From positions 8,184,001 through 8,248,000 of the forward strand of contig OX344757.2 of assembly GCA_947034885.2 (NCBI GenBank): DNA of 64,000 nucleotides, in the 5' to 3' direction. Below, in pieces: positions 11,501 to 25,000 of the stretch. Positions within the stretch are counted from its first letter, which is position 1. Each line of letters starts with the position of its first letter. This DNA comes from Thuidium tamariscinum (taxonomy: Eukaryota > Streptophyta > Bryopsida > Hypnales > Thuidiaceae). The notes under the pieces were generated by a model. The model worked only from the letters and a program-made list of their open reading frames with translations. It was not told where the DNA came from and searched no databases. Made by a program: the position numbers and the translations under genes.

Positions 11501-11990
11501 CGAACTGAGCCAAGTTTGCTGTGAAAGTGAGGAATTTGGAGTTCAAAGTCTCGATTGGATCTTTTATCTGTACACTGACTTAGAACACGATCTCATAAAG
11601 AAGAATTACAAAGGACGCAGATGTACCTCACCGACAATAAAGTTCCGTACCGGTTCTTCTGAAAGTGCCGTAGTGACATGACTAATTTGAAGCTCAATTT
11701 TTGTCTGTGGAAGTAGTTGGAATCGTTTTGCTGGAGTAGGTAAATTAATGGAATCATTCTGTGGAAGTTTATTCTTCTTTGCCACCCACCTGGAAGTGAG
11801 AAAAGCATCCTCAAGATGCGCTCGTGCATATCTCTGTGGCAAGCATAATTTGGGTGGAATCCTGCCAAACTCCCTCCTTTTTATCTTTGAGATTACCTTA
11901 CTCTGAAATCTCATGGACTTCAAATTACTTACTACGGTATGAGTACTTGAGTACCACTTCAATTGTAACAATTCTAAACCTGTTTGAAAT
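8556..11990. other. 3' flank of the oxidase gene and intergenic DNA
   Basis: The 3' UTR of the oxidase gene probably occupies the first few hundred bases; no poly(A) site was fixed. A ctctctccccctctctctctctc microsatellite lies at about 9740-9762. Open frames of 60-120 codons occur on both strands, for example a 121-codon minus-strand frame at 11606-11971. They lack splice context or recognisable motifs, and I do not call them genes. Confidence 0.4.
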
Positions 11991-14900
11991 CATTGGATAA
12001 AAGGAATAACGTGTGTTTCTTTGAAAGTGTAAAGGCAAAGCACCTGTGTGGAAGCAAAGATTTTTGACCAGAAAATAGAGAATTATTGACTTTCAAAGAA
12101 CATACGAGTAGAGTACTAGTAGATCCGTGATTTGTGTAGACTAGGAAAATTACCCATTAAAAAAAAAGCATATGACTAGTTATAGGTCTTCTTGTGGTCA
12201 ATGTCTTTAGTTGGTCTATGCATACCTCATGGGGAAGACTCTTGATGTAGTAGAAAATAGCATGAGATAATAAAATATAGGGTCAATTTAATTTGTTAGA
12301 GTAAAATTTTTTACTTTTGGTAAATCTACCATAGTGTTGGGTTTGTATCTCAAAGGTGATTATATATAAAATAGGGTATTTAAAAAAGTCCCCCTTTTGT
12401 TGTATAGTAGAAAAAAAATAGAGTGCAACACATTGAATCTCTCAAAAAATATTTAGTAGGTTCAATTTGTTAATGAATGGTTTAGGATGATGTCTTCAAT
12501 TTGAATTAAGTGTAACTTTGGATTGGTAGGGAATACTCTTGAGGTCATATTTGTATGGTGCTCTATGAAGTTTGTTGTGATTTTTTTAGCATTTCTATTC
12601 CTATTGTTCCTAATAGAGGATATTACAACTACTATTCCTGATGTGTTTTAGGGAATTCTAGTAAGAACTCATAAGTTGTTACTTCCTCGATTTTAATTTT
12701 TTTTTCTAATATATTTGAACTATGTAGTGGCACCTACTCTTTGTGGATGACCTTCCTATGTGAACCTACAAGTTGTAAAGTTTAGGTTTGTTGGTGGCTT
12801 AGGACTACTCATGCATGTGTTTGTGAACACATCTCGTATATTAAATTATTACATTTTCATCATTTTGTATTTCAACATATTCTTCTTTTATGAATTATGT
12901 ACTACTATTTGATGCATGTAAGTTGTAGTTCATGGATTATGTATTCTAAAATTTGTTTGCTTTTGAACAATGGTAGATTTTTGCCACTGGTTTTGTTTTC
13001 AATGGGCCTTTCTATAGTATACTATCAATATTGCATGTTGTGTCCAATGCTAGTCCAATGCTAGTTCAAATGTTGTGGAAAACTTATTGCTCGCATGCTT
13101 TCTTTTGAAAGGTATTTACGTTCTTTTTGACATTCCATAGTTCTAAAATGTATTAAAAAAATAGAATGTAAGAAAATTAGTCTCCCTACCCATTTACAAA
13201 AAAATAAGATGCAAAAAAAATATGCTAGTAGCTTTTTATCTACAAATAAAGAGGGGGGGGGGGGGGAGGAGATAAACACCAACCTCCCATTAAATACCCT
13301 ATTATTGCTCATAGTTACCAAACATAAAGGAGTGTGATCTCTCTAAAATGCATACCATGTTTCCACTAGTGGAGCATAAAAAAAATATTAGGATTTTCTT
13401 CAACCATTTCCTTTAGAATTTAATGAATATCCAATTGGTGGATTTAAAAAAGGACTCTTGTTTAATGACTAATAAATATTGAAGAAATTATGCAATATTT
13501 AGCAAAAGAATTTTTAGCAACATAGAATTTAAGCTTTTCAACCCTTGGTAACTGTATGGTTTTATTGATAATTATGAAACAAAATATCATAATTATGTCT
13601 AATAGAACATTATGTTTTTTTATAAATGTTAAATGTTTTATTTATTGATATTTTTATATCATTGAACTACTATATTGAAATTACATCATTATAATTATTG
13701 TGTAGTATCATTTTACACTTTTAAAATTATATATTATTACATCTACATGTAAGCCATCATGACTATTGAGAATGTCATAGTGACTACATCCGGGGGGGTG
13801 CACTTCCATTTAAATATTGTTTATATGCAATCAAATGAAGGGATTATAATTACCTTGCACCTAAAATTTAGAAAAAGTTTTTGAAGTAAAATAGCATCAC
13901 TAGAATGGAAAAATAAATTTATAAAGAATGAAGAATATTAAGAAAATCCTCAAATTTGGGTTATTTTTTTTGTACAATAGCATTGTCAAAAAGAAAAAAC
14001 AAGAACAAGAATAGTAAATGCAACAACTATGGCTTCCTACTATAGAAGGATCCCATGTAATTAATCTCCTAAATCACAAGTATTATGTATCCTAATTTGT
14101 CAAAAGGATCCCTAGTACTATGTTTTACTAGTATTCTGACTATTTTCTTATACTAGTCATGGATGCCAAATGCTTATCAATGAAGTTCAAACCTATGATT
14201 GACACTTTCTTTCCACATTTGGACTTCTGAACACTTGTGTTTGTCGTAGAATGTGTTGTTGTGGATTTTTTGTATTACCATTTTTGTTTGGTATTGGAAG
14301 AATTGTAAACCTTGAAATTGGAATGCTTAGTGTTGAATCCCATACCCTAATTTCATTCTCACTGTCTTAACCCTATACCCTATGACATGTACATAAACCT
14401 TGACCCTAAAACCCTATACATGTGTGAATCATCAATTCAAAACTCTATATTTATAAGTAATATAACACACAATTAATTATAGAGAATTTCAATCTGAAAC
14501 AAAAGATAGGATATCTCAGATTACCATACTTTAGAAATTTAGATAAATATAAGTCTATACAAATTATAAGAATTTACCTATATAGCCTTCATGTTGTAAA
14601 GGCTTGAATGCACATGATCTTGAAACATCCAAGGTAGTGCTCCCCCCAAGGACTATATGGCATGAGTTTTCAAATAAATAGAACCATTGATAAACCATAC
14701 CACATAGGTATCTATTCACTAAAATTTAAATAAGGGATTCCTCATTATCAAACTTTCTTCAATGTAAGAATTTTGAAGGAAAAAATCAAAATATTTCAAA
14801 AAAACACCTTGCACATGTCTACAATAAAATTTTGAAAATTTGTCATATATGATTTTGAATCATTAATTATTAGGAGAAAAAAATTTTAATTTAGGATTTT

Positions 14901-17900
14901 ACTAAGTGAAGGGTTTAATCAATGCTAAATGAAATTTGATATGCTTGATTGAAATTGCATAAGAATGCAAATTTGATTATACATGACAAAAACTCTAATT
15001 TTTTTGTATAGAAAAACAAAGATATGTAGGTGTAGGTATCTAAAGTCCAAATTCTATTTTTAGACTTAGCCAATTGTTAGTTTTCATGATAAACCTGTAG
15101 TTTTGTTAATTGGGAGCGTAGTTACAGGGTTTGTACTTTGTATTTACCAATAGGATATGGAATTGGGATTCGGAGAGGCAATATTCCCGAGCAGCAGTTT
15201 TGTAAGTTGGCCGGCTAGTCAGTTAAGTAGGTTGATTTGCCAATTGGTTTTTGAGTTGACCTCGAGAGAAGTAGGGACTCCTTCCATTTTGATTGGAAGT
15301 AAAACAATTGTTTGTTTTTGTGTTTTTAAATTTGGTGAATAGAATGGAATGTTTGCAATTGTGAGTTTGTGTATTTAATTGCATGTGCAATTAGAAATTG
15401 TATGTGGTATGATGTGTGTTGTATGAGTGGTATTGGACCGATTGAAATTGAATTGAATAGCAAAAATAGAAATACCGATTGGAAATTAAAAGAAGCATGT
15501 GTGATTGTGTGGATAATTGATGGAGTGGAAATGATGTAATTGAGCAAGTGTGACGGACTGATATAATTCAAGGAACTGGATAATGTGTAACAATTGGAAG
15601 AGAATTAATAAAAATATTTGTAATTGAGTAATTTGGAAGATGAGTGTTAAGGAAAAACTGACTGTGAGATAGTATAAGTGCATAACTTGTGAGTGTTAAA
15701 TCAATTGAATAATGCTATGACTTGAATAGTATAAATAAATTATTATAGCTTTGTATGTGAATATTAATTGGATTGATAAGAGAATCTTTGTTGTAGTACA
15801 AAATCAAGAGCAATTGATTAGAAACATAATTTGGAAAATTAAAGTAATTAAATCAATAAAATCAATAGGAAAATTAAATTGAATATCATAGAATGTTGTG
15901 ATCAATTGAGAAGTTAGCCGATTGGAGATAATTAAATTAAGAAGACTAAACCAGTGGAAGAAGAATACCAATTGAGAAGATGCCCGGAAAGATGATGTCG
16001 AATTGCTCGGCTTGCTGTGAAGAATGACAATTGGATGATGGAAGCATAAAGATGGAAATCAAATTAGGAAAAGATCAATTGTAAAAAGTTGAAAGACTAT
16101 GGCTATGCCTATTTTGATAAATGGCTCTATACCAATAGTCCTTGATATGTGGTAGAAAATATTTTTATAATCATAATCTTGCAATTGATGTTTCTTTTGG
16201 GTGAATTTTACAATCCAATTTGAAATAGTTTACCTCCTAGAGTTCAAACTCTACACTAGGATTTATTTTTAGAAAAGAAATAAAAATCCTTCTACAATAT
16301 CTTCATTAGAGGAAGAGAGAGTAGAAGCCATAGAAATGTGGGTGTGAGATTGGACAAGAAGCAAGGGAGATGTGTGCATGAAAAATCACTGGAATGCTCA
16401 TTCCTCTGTAGGTTTTCATTGTGCACATCAAATGAAATAATTTGATGATATTTTGGAGTATCAAGACGTGATGGATTTTGTGATAAGAATCATGGCATAG
16501 CATACTCAACCCATCGCAATTGACACTAAGTGTTTGATGGATGACAAGGAATTCTTTCTTGGAAGACAAAAGTGCAATTGTTCATTCTTGGTATTTTGTA
16601 TGAAAAAGGGAAGGCCTTGTAGAGACATTTGGGTTCGAATGAGTACTTTTGATTTTCTTAAAGCCAGTGACTTGCACTATTTTAAAAAAGATGACTTCCA
16701 TGGATGTTGGCTTGTCCTTATAGGGTTAATATTATCTTCAACAAAAAACCATGTACACAAAAGCAAAGAGAGGGACAAAGAGATAGGGAAATCATGTGCA
16801 TAACAAATGATAAAAATTGTTATTGTCCTCTAAATCTTTGAGATGAAAATATGACAGATTGTGCAATGTCTAGGAGTTGTAATAAGGCATATTTAATATA
16901 TTAGATATGTAATGCAAAATTCACTAAGTGTTAAAATACAATATACAATGTATTGTATATCTTCTTACCTTCTCTTAAACCCTATTGATGTTGTACTATA
17001 GGAGACAACAAGATTTCATACTATTATTGTATCATTTCAAAAACTTTGTATGAAGTAAAATGAATTTGTCATTTTATATCTCACATAATTAATATTCAAT
17101 TCTAAAGCAATCCTAAAGAAGCATATCAAATTTAAACTTTGAAAAACTAAAATTCCATTTTTGGTAAATTTTTTAAGTCAATTCTCATAGTTTCATGCAT
17201 GTTCTAATTTATTAAAACAATTGGTGATGAATTTTTTTTAAATTTGATTGTGTATGTATGTAGGAGACATCCTTATACTTATCTTTCATGTTAAAAATTA
17301 CCCCATTAAGTAACAAAAATATGATCTATGACCGAGTGCTCAATATGAACCAAAATTTGTAAAATAAATATCTCTATAAGTATATTTTGGCAAAAAAATT
17401 GTACCATCATGCTCAAAGGTACAAAATTCTTCACAATGCAAGGACTAAATACCAAAATCTAATTAAAATCTATTTTTTAGCAACAATGTTGCTCAAAGAA
17501 AATATTAAATTGTTTTTGTACCACATTGTATAGCACATTACTATACAATGCTCTACATCAAATCAAAACTTAATAACACAATGTTCGTTAAACTTACTCA
17601 ATCGGGTATGGATGAGAGATTCATCAACTTCGGTACGAGCACTACACCAAGCAACTTGCTATCTAGACAATAAAGCATAAGGTAGGCAAACCCAATACCA
17701 ATCATTGACTTGAAACCACCCAAATGTAGAGCCATCATTGATTTCATAGTGAAAATCTACTACTGTAGTACATGCCATAACTTCACTTATTATGAAGTTA
17801 AGGCATTTACTAGTGTTGTAGTTTCTCCTTCTAAAAACAACAAGGGCCCTACATTGGAGTGGTATTGGATCAATGGTTGGTATTGCGTTTGTCTAAGTTG

Positions 17901-17940
17901 AATATAAAATATTCATTTCTTCTTCAATAACTATTGCGTC
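11991..17940. other. Long AT-rich gene-free stretch
   Basis: No gene was recognised. Features seen: a 14-G homopolymer at 13253-13266, and a segment at about 15330-16090 unusually rich in aattg/caattg words and purine-biased on the plus strand. The rest is low-complexity AT-rich sequence, with no TIRs or LTRs that I could pair. Confidence 0.5.
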
Positions 17941-17947
17941 GAAATCA

Positions 17948-18117
17948 CTTGTTCTTGAAGGAAGTTATTTGACAGGAACTTCCATCATCATCATCTGCAG
18001 GAGGTCCACTCAGACATTCCGTTGAGTGAGGATCACTATTGAGAATGATTTGTAGAAAATGCTGCCTTGTTTGTTTGGTTGTTCCGGTGAGTGTTCCACG
18101 AAAATGCCAAAATATCA
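17948..18117 (-). pseudogene. Possible C-terminal coding fragment, minus strand, unknown
   Basis: The minus-strand frame reads through a hydrophilic, protein-like segment (contains FLQIILNSDPHSTECLSG and an Asp run DDDD) to a stop. Composition here is richer in GC than the flanks. There is no start codon and no clear acceptor. The adjacent 18180-18480 block repeats ccggctaa/aaccggtt words but encodes nothing recognisable. Confidence 0.2.
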
Positions 18118-18479
18118 AAGAAAATATCAAAGCACAAAATAGTCACAAAAGAATCGGTAACTGGATAATCTGACGGAGCGGCAACTCATGAAATTCAGCG
18201 CCATCTACAGTGCTGTGCACATTCCGGGAAGAAATTTTAGCTTAACCGGCTAAAATCCTACATTTTCTTGCACCAACCGGTTGCTTGGAGAATACTCTCG
18301 GCTAGGCCTTAAAAAAATAGAGAACATTCTTTTTTTTCCTCTAAGATGATCGGTTTTTTTCATGAAATTTTGAACTTCATTCGGAAATTGTGGATTTCAA
18401 CCGGCTAACTTGTAACTAAATGCCGAAACTCCCCACTCATTGGTGTTGTGCCCCTACCGGAAGCTTATAGTGTGTGCAA

Positions 18480-20140
18480 TTGCATTGGAATAAGTTGAAA
18501 ACTTACTTCAAGGGATAACTTTACAGTGGAGCATTGGGACACCCTCAACCATAGAAAGGCCTGAAACAAGGGGGTTTTTTTCTGGCGATTTATCGCCAAC
18601 TTCCTGCTTTGGCTCACTAGTGTTCGTGGCTCCCTCCCAATATTGGCATTTGGTTGGAGGCCACAGAGGGCTTTACTGTAGATGAACAGTACCAAAAAAA
18701 ACCTTGGCTTGAAAGCTCTTTCTTTGCGGCTATATTGTACTCCGCTTATCATGAATATGGTTGTCTCTGATCAGAAAAACATTGACTAAATACTTTTCAA
18801 TACAAAGTAAATTAATGATCATGATTAACCCTTGAATGACGAGCAAGTGGCCATAGAAATCCTGAATCTTTCATATCGTGAGAATCATTGGTTCTAAAAT
18901 ATTCAAAATTTTTCATTGGAAGTCAAAGCCCTATAGAAGATCTTCCCTTTCTATCCCTAATTCCGAGGATGAATAATTGTATTTTTGTACTACACAGAAA
19001 GATTCTCTCTTGTTCATTGGCCAGAATATGGCCTGCATGTCGTTCAGAGGTTAATGGTGGTATGTAAATAACAATGTATTACATTTCATATATTCAATCA
19101 TAACTCAAGAATTATGAGGCTAAATATGAGTTGTATACAAAAACTCCTAAGATCGTTTTTGGATTAAGTTAGTATTCATCAAAAGCATATTGAAATTTTC
19201 CATCCATATTAGAACCACCCATAGACGATTACTCAAGAAATTCTATGTATGTTCTTGGATTGTAGAAGGTAATGTAAATTCTTTAACCTACACAAAGATA
19301 GAAATGACAAGCATTTTGAAGTTTTTGTGATTTTTTCCTTGAATTTAAATTATTATAAATTTTGGAAGTCAAAAGTTGGCTTGAACCCATCTCCAATATC
19401 TAGAATGGGCCTTCAAATTTTGAGCTTACTACTTTTGCACTCACTACTTCAGGACATATGTCATAAACTTGTTAGTCCCAATCCTGAAAAGGAGTAAAAA
19501 ACACATTCTAAGCTTTGGTTGAAAAAGGTTGCACCTACACTTTGGGTACGGATCTCTAGTTGAAAATGGATGGATCTACCATAAATTTGGAGAGCCCTAA
19601 ATTTTCTTGCCCCTCATACTTGCTCATCAAATATGACCTATAACCAATCGAGGACTACTCATCATGCAAGTTGAAAAAACAAACAAACAATGAAATTTAG
19701 AATGAATGATGATTTTGAAGGTCATTCCTCAACACCCTAAAGAGTGAATATCAAGACCATATTCTATAGGGTTATTAGTAATAGTAAGGGTAGTCACAGT
19801 TCTTTTACAAGGCCAAACTTCTCCAAAGAATGAAACATTGATCATGAGGAAAAGGAGCCAATGAAATTTCTTGTTGTGAGGAAAAGATGTGACACCCCTT
19901 TGCAAATTGATGAGCTTGAGGCCGGTTTCATTATCAGTGGAGAATGAATTATCTTTGGGTTGGATGGGAGGTAAGTCTTCTTGGGTTGAACAGGGGACCC
20001 AACAACATACAATTGCTTCATGCTCTATTGAAGGTTTAGTCATTGGATTTAGGGTTTTTGCGTCCAAGTTTTTGTCATTAGGACATAAAGGGTGATTTAA
20101 CATAACATTCAGTAGCAGCCTGTCACATTGCTTCCCAGCG
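18480..20140. other. Gene-free stretch with possible MITE-end sequence
   Basis: No supported gene. A 160-codon minus-strand open frame (19729-20211) runs through the duplicated palindrome at 20141-20211 and has no recognisable motif. gggtagtcacagtt at about 19788 matches the inner TIR of the mariner-like MITE at 28500-28893, so a degraded relative may lie here. Confidence 0.3.
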
Positions 20141-20211
20141 GATGAAATGGTATGGAATATCCCACACCATTCCATCCAGCAGATGAAATGGTGTGGAATA
20201 TTCCACACCAT
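20141..20211. repeat. 41-bp direct duplication containing a 24-bp palindrome
   Basis: gatgaaatggt.tggaatat is repeated with a 41-bp offset. The second copy (20188-20211) is a perfect 24-bp inverted repeat centred on aatatt; the first copy (20147-20170) has two differences. Confidence 0.7.
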
Positions 20212-20793
20212 TCAGTAACTAAAGTTGCAAACTTCAAGAAATGTCAGATGAAATTAGGTGATGGGGACTTCACAAAGGGAAAGGGAGTCCTTCTATGGGC
20301 TACTAAATGTTATGAAGTATGATGTAATTCATTGATTGAGGTTTAGAAATTTATTTACACATTTATGGTATGAAATTTAGGAATGTGAATTATTAGAATA
20401 TTATATGGAAAAACTTCAAAATTATTCTAATCATTCTTTTTTAGGTTTTCCATCGTGTACTATTTAGCCTTCTATTATTAAGCTCTAAATGCCCTACGAG
20501 CCCAAAAGTGTCTTCTCAATCTATAAGTCCAATTAAAAGTCTTATTATTTTTGCATCGAATGTTCAAATTCAATAAAACTTGTTGGTTGATTTGTACCCT
20601 TTCTTTTTGTCTATGTCATAAAATTTTCAGAGTGATCCAAGATGTACTTATATTTTAGGAGTCAAGCAAAGTTTAGAAATGTTGCAATGTAGCTTCATCA
20701 AACTACATTTGATGGCTGCAACTTCAATGGCTTGTATTTCCTTCATCTATTGTTCATTTCCAATGAAATTTGTTGGATTTTGTTTCCTTTGGA

Positions 20794-21521
20794 GGGTCAT
20801 TGCAAGAAACACCGGTCCTATTTTTCGACACAATGTGAACCACTTTTTTGTTGTCCACTATACCTTTTGGAAATTAAGTCCAACGAACATGAAATTTTTA
20901 TTGAACATACCTAACTTGAAGATTATTAGAGCCCTTATTTTTCAAAAAAATTTAAAAATCATTCTATATTTAAAAATCATTTTTGTTGAGTTGTCACAGG
21001 GTGTAGTTTATGGTTTTCACTACGTTCGTAGTGCCTACATTTAATGATTTGAAGACGAAACTTTCATGGTCTATTTGCATAGGTGTAAAACCTACAAATT
21101 CCTAATGAAATCTAAAAATGTGTTATTTTATTTCCTCCACATGAATACAAATTTTTTCCTGTTGCACGTAAATTTGAATATTGATGATGGTTCTAAGATC
21201 ATTCTTTTGGTCAAATCTCATCAACATCAAATTTCCTCAAATAGAAAGTTTTTAGTTTTAAAAAAAATTTATTTTCCTATTTTTTACAAATTAAAATGTA
21301 GAAGCACTAATTTTCATGAGATTTTGCACTTTTCAGGTTTTCCTACTTAGAGATTTTTCCCATGCTTTTCCTTTCTAGGGTACCTTCTTCTTAAAGGTTT
21401 ATACATGAAACATATTTTTCACTTTTCTTAAAACTTGTTTTTCTAATATTAAAGTACTCCCGGAAAAAAAAGTACTAATGAAAACACTACACTTTTTGCA
21501 CACTGTTTATTGCAACGACCC
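20794..21521. mobile_element. TIR element, 4-bp-TSD family, copy 1 (728 bp)
   Basis: The left end is GGGTCATTGCAAGAAACAC and the right end is the complement of a diverged version (..ttattgcaacgaccc). The flanks TGGA and TAGA differ at one position, so this is an older copy. The interior shares tcctacttagaga and ccataac-type blocks with the other copies. The 121-codon open frame inside is not conserved between copies. Confidence 0.65.
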
Positions 21522-22209
21522 TAGAATCTAGTTGCTATGGTGAGATTTTCATCTGAATTTAAGTTGTTTTGGGGGGACTGCAAGAAATGCTTGTCCTATT
21601 TTGTATTTCATGTTGGATGCAAAAGTTGTTTTATGCAATTAGTATTGCAAAAATGATCAAATGAATGTGAAAGTAGGAATGAAAATTCCTCAAGCATGAA
21701 AAACTCAAGAATGAAGATCCCTACTTGAATTTTTCAAATTTTTCAAAATGATAAAGGAGGGTGGATTGAATTTTGAATATATGTCACACATGCAATTTTG
21801 ATGCTTTTTGGTACTATTGAATACCTTTTTTGAAGAATAACATTGTGAAATTTTGTACGGTAGTTCTTCTAATAGAAATACAATTTTTGAAGAGAGGAAT
21901 TTCTAAGATCATATTCCAAGTGTATTTTATATTGGCCTCAAGTGTGCATTATTCAAGTTAAATTTATGTTGAATTAAAAAAGTTTTTTTAGTTCTAGCTT
22001 TGATATTCTATCCTTGCCCTTAGTTGAAAGTAATAACCATTTTTTCAAATGAATTTTCTAATTTTTAAATATAATTTGTAATTGTAGCATGTGTCTCAAA
22101 ATAGTATCTCATGGTATACAAAAAGACTCAATCGTACTACTAGGGACCTATAATGCCTTCAATTTGTTCATGAAAACTTTTTAATGGCAAAATTAAGTAT
22201 TTCCATTCA

Positions 22210-22973
22210 CGGTAATTGCAAGAAACACTTGTCCTTTTTATTGTCTCTTTGACCTCCAACAAGTAGTTTTTTGCTCATAACTTTTGCATCTTTTGTCCTA
22301 TGGGCTTGAAATTTGGAATGAATGTGCACAAAAAGTTTTAAATGTTGAGTAATTTTTTCAATATATTTTAAAAATTACTTTACTATTTTTAACTTGCCCT
22401 TGATTGGGTGTCTACCTTAGCCATTTTGGGTTTTTTTAGTCCTATTTTTGACCCAAAAATCCAAATTTGAAGCCACAAATTGGAAAAGTTGGATGTCTAC
22501 TATCATTGCAAGAATTGACAATGAATTTTTATGAAAATAGCAACATGTCTATTGTGCATATGGGGTCAAAGTGACCTTTCTTTGTAGCAAGGCTATAAAG
22601 AGGAAAAAAATTTCAAAGAGGGAAAAAATTTCTTAGAGGAATTTTTTATTGCAATGCAAGTACAATCTTGTTTAGAAAAATGAATTTTTTTTTTAAAAAT
22701 TTGAATTTTTTTGAATTACTAAAAATGAAAAGGTCCACAACCCTTTTTTTGCTATTTTTTGCTACTAGTCGCCTTAGTAGTACTTTGTAGCAATCTATAG
22801 GACTAGATAGTACTAACTAACAATTTAGATTTGTAAGCGCCCAAAATCAACGGTTAAGATTTGTAGGCGCAATGCTAACACACTGTATTGCCAGTATTGC
22901 GCAATAATGCCAATCTTGTGGTGAAAAACTGCGTTTTTGAGCCAAAAACATGAAGTGTTTCTTGCAATCACCC
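22210..22973. mobile_element. TIR element, 4-bp-TSD family, copy 2 (764 bp)
   Basis: The ends are cggtaattgcaagaaacac and gtgtttcttgcaatcaccc, bracketed by exact 4-bp duplications TTCA (22206-22209 and 22974-22977). It is non-coding. A further solitary right end of this family (agtacaagtctttcttgcaa) lies at about 23130-23155. Confidence 0.8.
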
Positions 22974-24175
22974 TTCATCCTTGCCATTCACTAATGAACA
23001 TTACAAGTTGTTTAAATAGAAGAATGGAAATCCAATCGACTATATAGATGTCATATTCTATAATCCAAATAGTATTGAAGGTGACTTCTAGTACAAAAAG
23101 TACAAAAATGGTGAAAATAAAAAAATGCAACAAATAGTACAAGTCTTTCTTGCAATTGCCATTTCAATGTTTGAAAACAATTCGAAGTTCAAAAATTAGA
23201 CACTTTTGGATTACAATGACATTTTGTGACTTATTTCTTCTTCATGTGAATTTCACTTCTAGTAAAAAAAATTGGGAAGTTGTGGATACTACTATAGTTT
23301 GTGTGGTTAAAATCTCATATCAATCCAAAAATTCTTGAATGATTGAGAAGCAATTTAGTAGGACGTTTAGCTATACATATTATTTGAACAGCTACTTTTT
23401 GACATTTCAAATCCATTCTACAGATACAATGACTCAATTTAATGATGTTTTCTTACACCAATGTTTTTGTATGTTGATTTCAAAGAAATTTATAGTTTAA
23501 CTTGTTTTTTCATTTCAGTAGGTTCTGAAATCCAATTTGACTTGCATATGCATTTCTACAAAAATTTAGCATCCTTTTCCAACATTAGAAGATAATAATC
23601 TTTGAGACTATGTAGCCAAATGATTCCAATTTTGATTCATATTATCTACAATAAATACACTATAATATTGTATGGTTGACTTTCCTATACCTTAGCAACA
23701 TTTTAATCTATAATACTTCAAAATCAATGATGTTTTTCAATCCAAAATTAATATTACTAAAAAAAAATGATTTCTAAGACAAATTACTAAAGTGAAGAGG
23801 GATGCACATTGCACAAGCTTCTTTTGAGGGCATTCAGACCTAATTTGAGGTAGTTATTGAACTTTGAAGTTTAGACTAAATCAATAATTACACATTGAAT
23901 ACTTTTACATTTATTTTGGTGCTAACAACACTATAAAGTACAAGCACTACTTTGCAAAATAAAAGATAAAGGAAAAAAAGTAAAAGGAAAAAAAGTAAAA
24001 GGAAAAAAAATAAAAGTTCAAACCTCTTTATAAAATTGTACACCCAACTTTTTGATAACATTTTATAAGATAAAAACTTCTAATTCAAAATATATTTCTA
24101 TTCCTATATCTACAAATCCACATATTATATTCAACCTTCAGCTTTGTCATTTTCAACTACTTCAAAAAAATTTTA
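22974..24175. other. AT-rich gene-free stretch with one solitary TIR end
   Basis: Apart from the solitary right end of the 4-bp-TSD family near 23130-23155, the notable item is a short purine tandem (aaaaaaagtaaaagg units) at about 23965-24015. Nothing codes. Confidence 0.4.
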
Positions 24176-24176
24176 A

Positions 24177-25000
24177 ATGCCTCAACTCAGTGAACGAGCA
24201 GAAGCTATGGAAGACCTTGAAAATCGTCTAGCAATGTGTATTATATTAACTTCTATGGGAATGGAGACTTCTTCTAGTGATCTAGATGGAAATTCTAGCC
24301 TTGAAATCTGGCTCTTCTTCAGGACTAGAGCTATTGCCTTTAGAATTGAAGTTGTCTCTTTTTTTCCCTATCGAATCATACGAACCTTCTCTGGTAGAGT
24401 TATTGAATAGTATGTCTTCAAAGTTTTTGTCTATGCCAGTTTCACCACGACATGGTAGATTGATAGCCACATTCTCAGACATGATTAGTTGCATATAGTA
24501 GTAAAATAGACACATGGATTCATGGAAAGAACTTTGTCTCAAATTTGAGTAATTCCCTTTTTTCATCAAAGAAGGTTAAACCTTCACCTATATTTCTTAA
24601 AAAGTCCTCTGCTTCCTTAAATTTCTTCTCTATATACCTCATTTCTTTTCATTACTTGTTCATCATTTTTCATATTCTGTAAAGTATCAAGGTCCTAAGA
24701 AATGACTTTTGTTATTGTTTTCTTGGTGACTTCCAATGTCTTGGTGGTTTTTGTAAAGGATTTGACACATATACACTACTAATTGTTGTAGTTTCTATAC
24801 ACCTCTAAGCAATGGAACAATTGAAATTGAGCTCCATTGGTCCACACCTCGTACAATGATTTTTGAGTGGATTCAGATTATGATGTTGATCCACTTACCA
24901 TATCATGGGAAGAGGTAGCACTCTTAGATTATGTTGTTGTTAGCAGAGGATTGAGTGTGGGGGGTATGTGGAAGCTTCCTTTATATTGCATGAAAAGATT
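24177..25000 (-). pseudogene. Degenerate coding relic, probably transposon-derived
   Basis: The minus strand shows protein-like runs separated by stops. One is a hydrophilic segment at about 24282-24498 (SENVAINLPCRGETGIDK.. to ..SPEEEPDFKARI). Another is at about 24770-24960 (ESTQKSLYEVWTNGAQFQLF). The plus frame 24177-24410 is also open and mixed-charge (MPQLSERAEAMEDLENRL). Neither strand gives an intact gene, and no family is recognised with confidence. The strand choice is tentative. Confidence 0.25.

Noticed and set aside
11606-11971. 121-codon minus-strand ORF
   Set aside because: Somewhat protein-like, but no start context, no splice signals, no family recognised and nothing around it to support a gene.
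19729-20211. 160-codon minus-strand ORF
   Set aside because: Includes a duplicated palindrome in its N-terminal part, has no motif and sits in repeat-like DNA.
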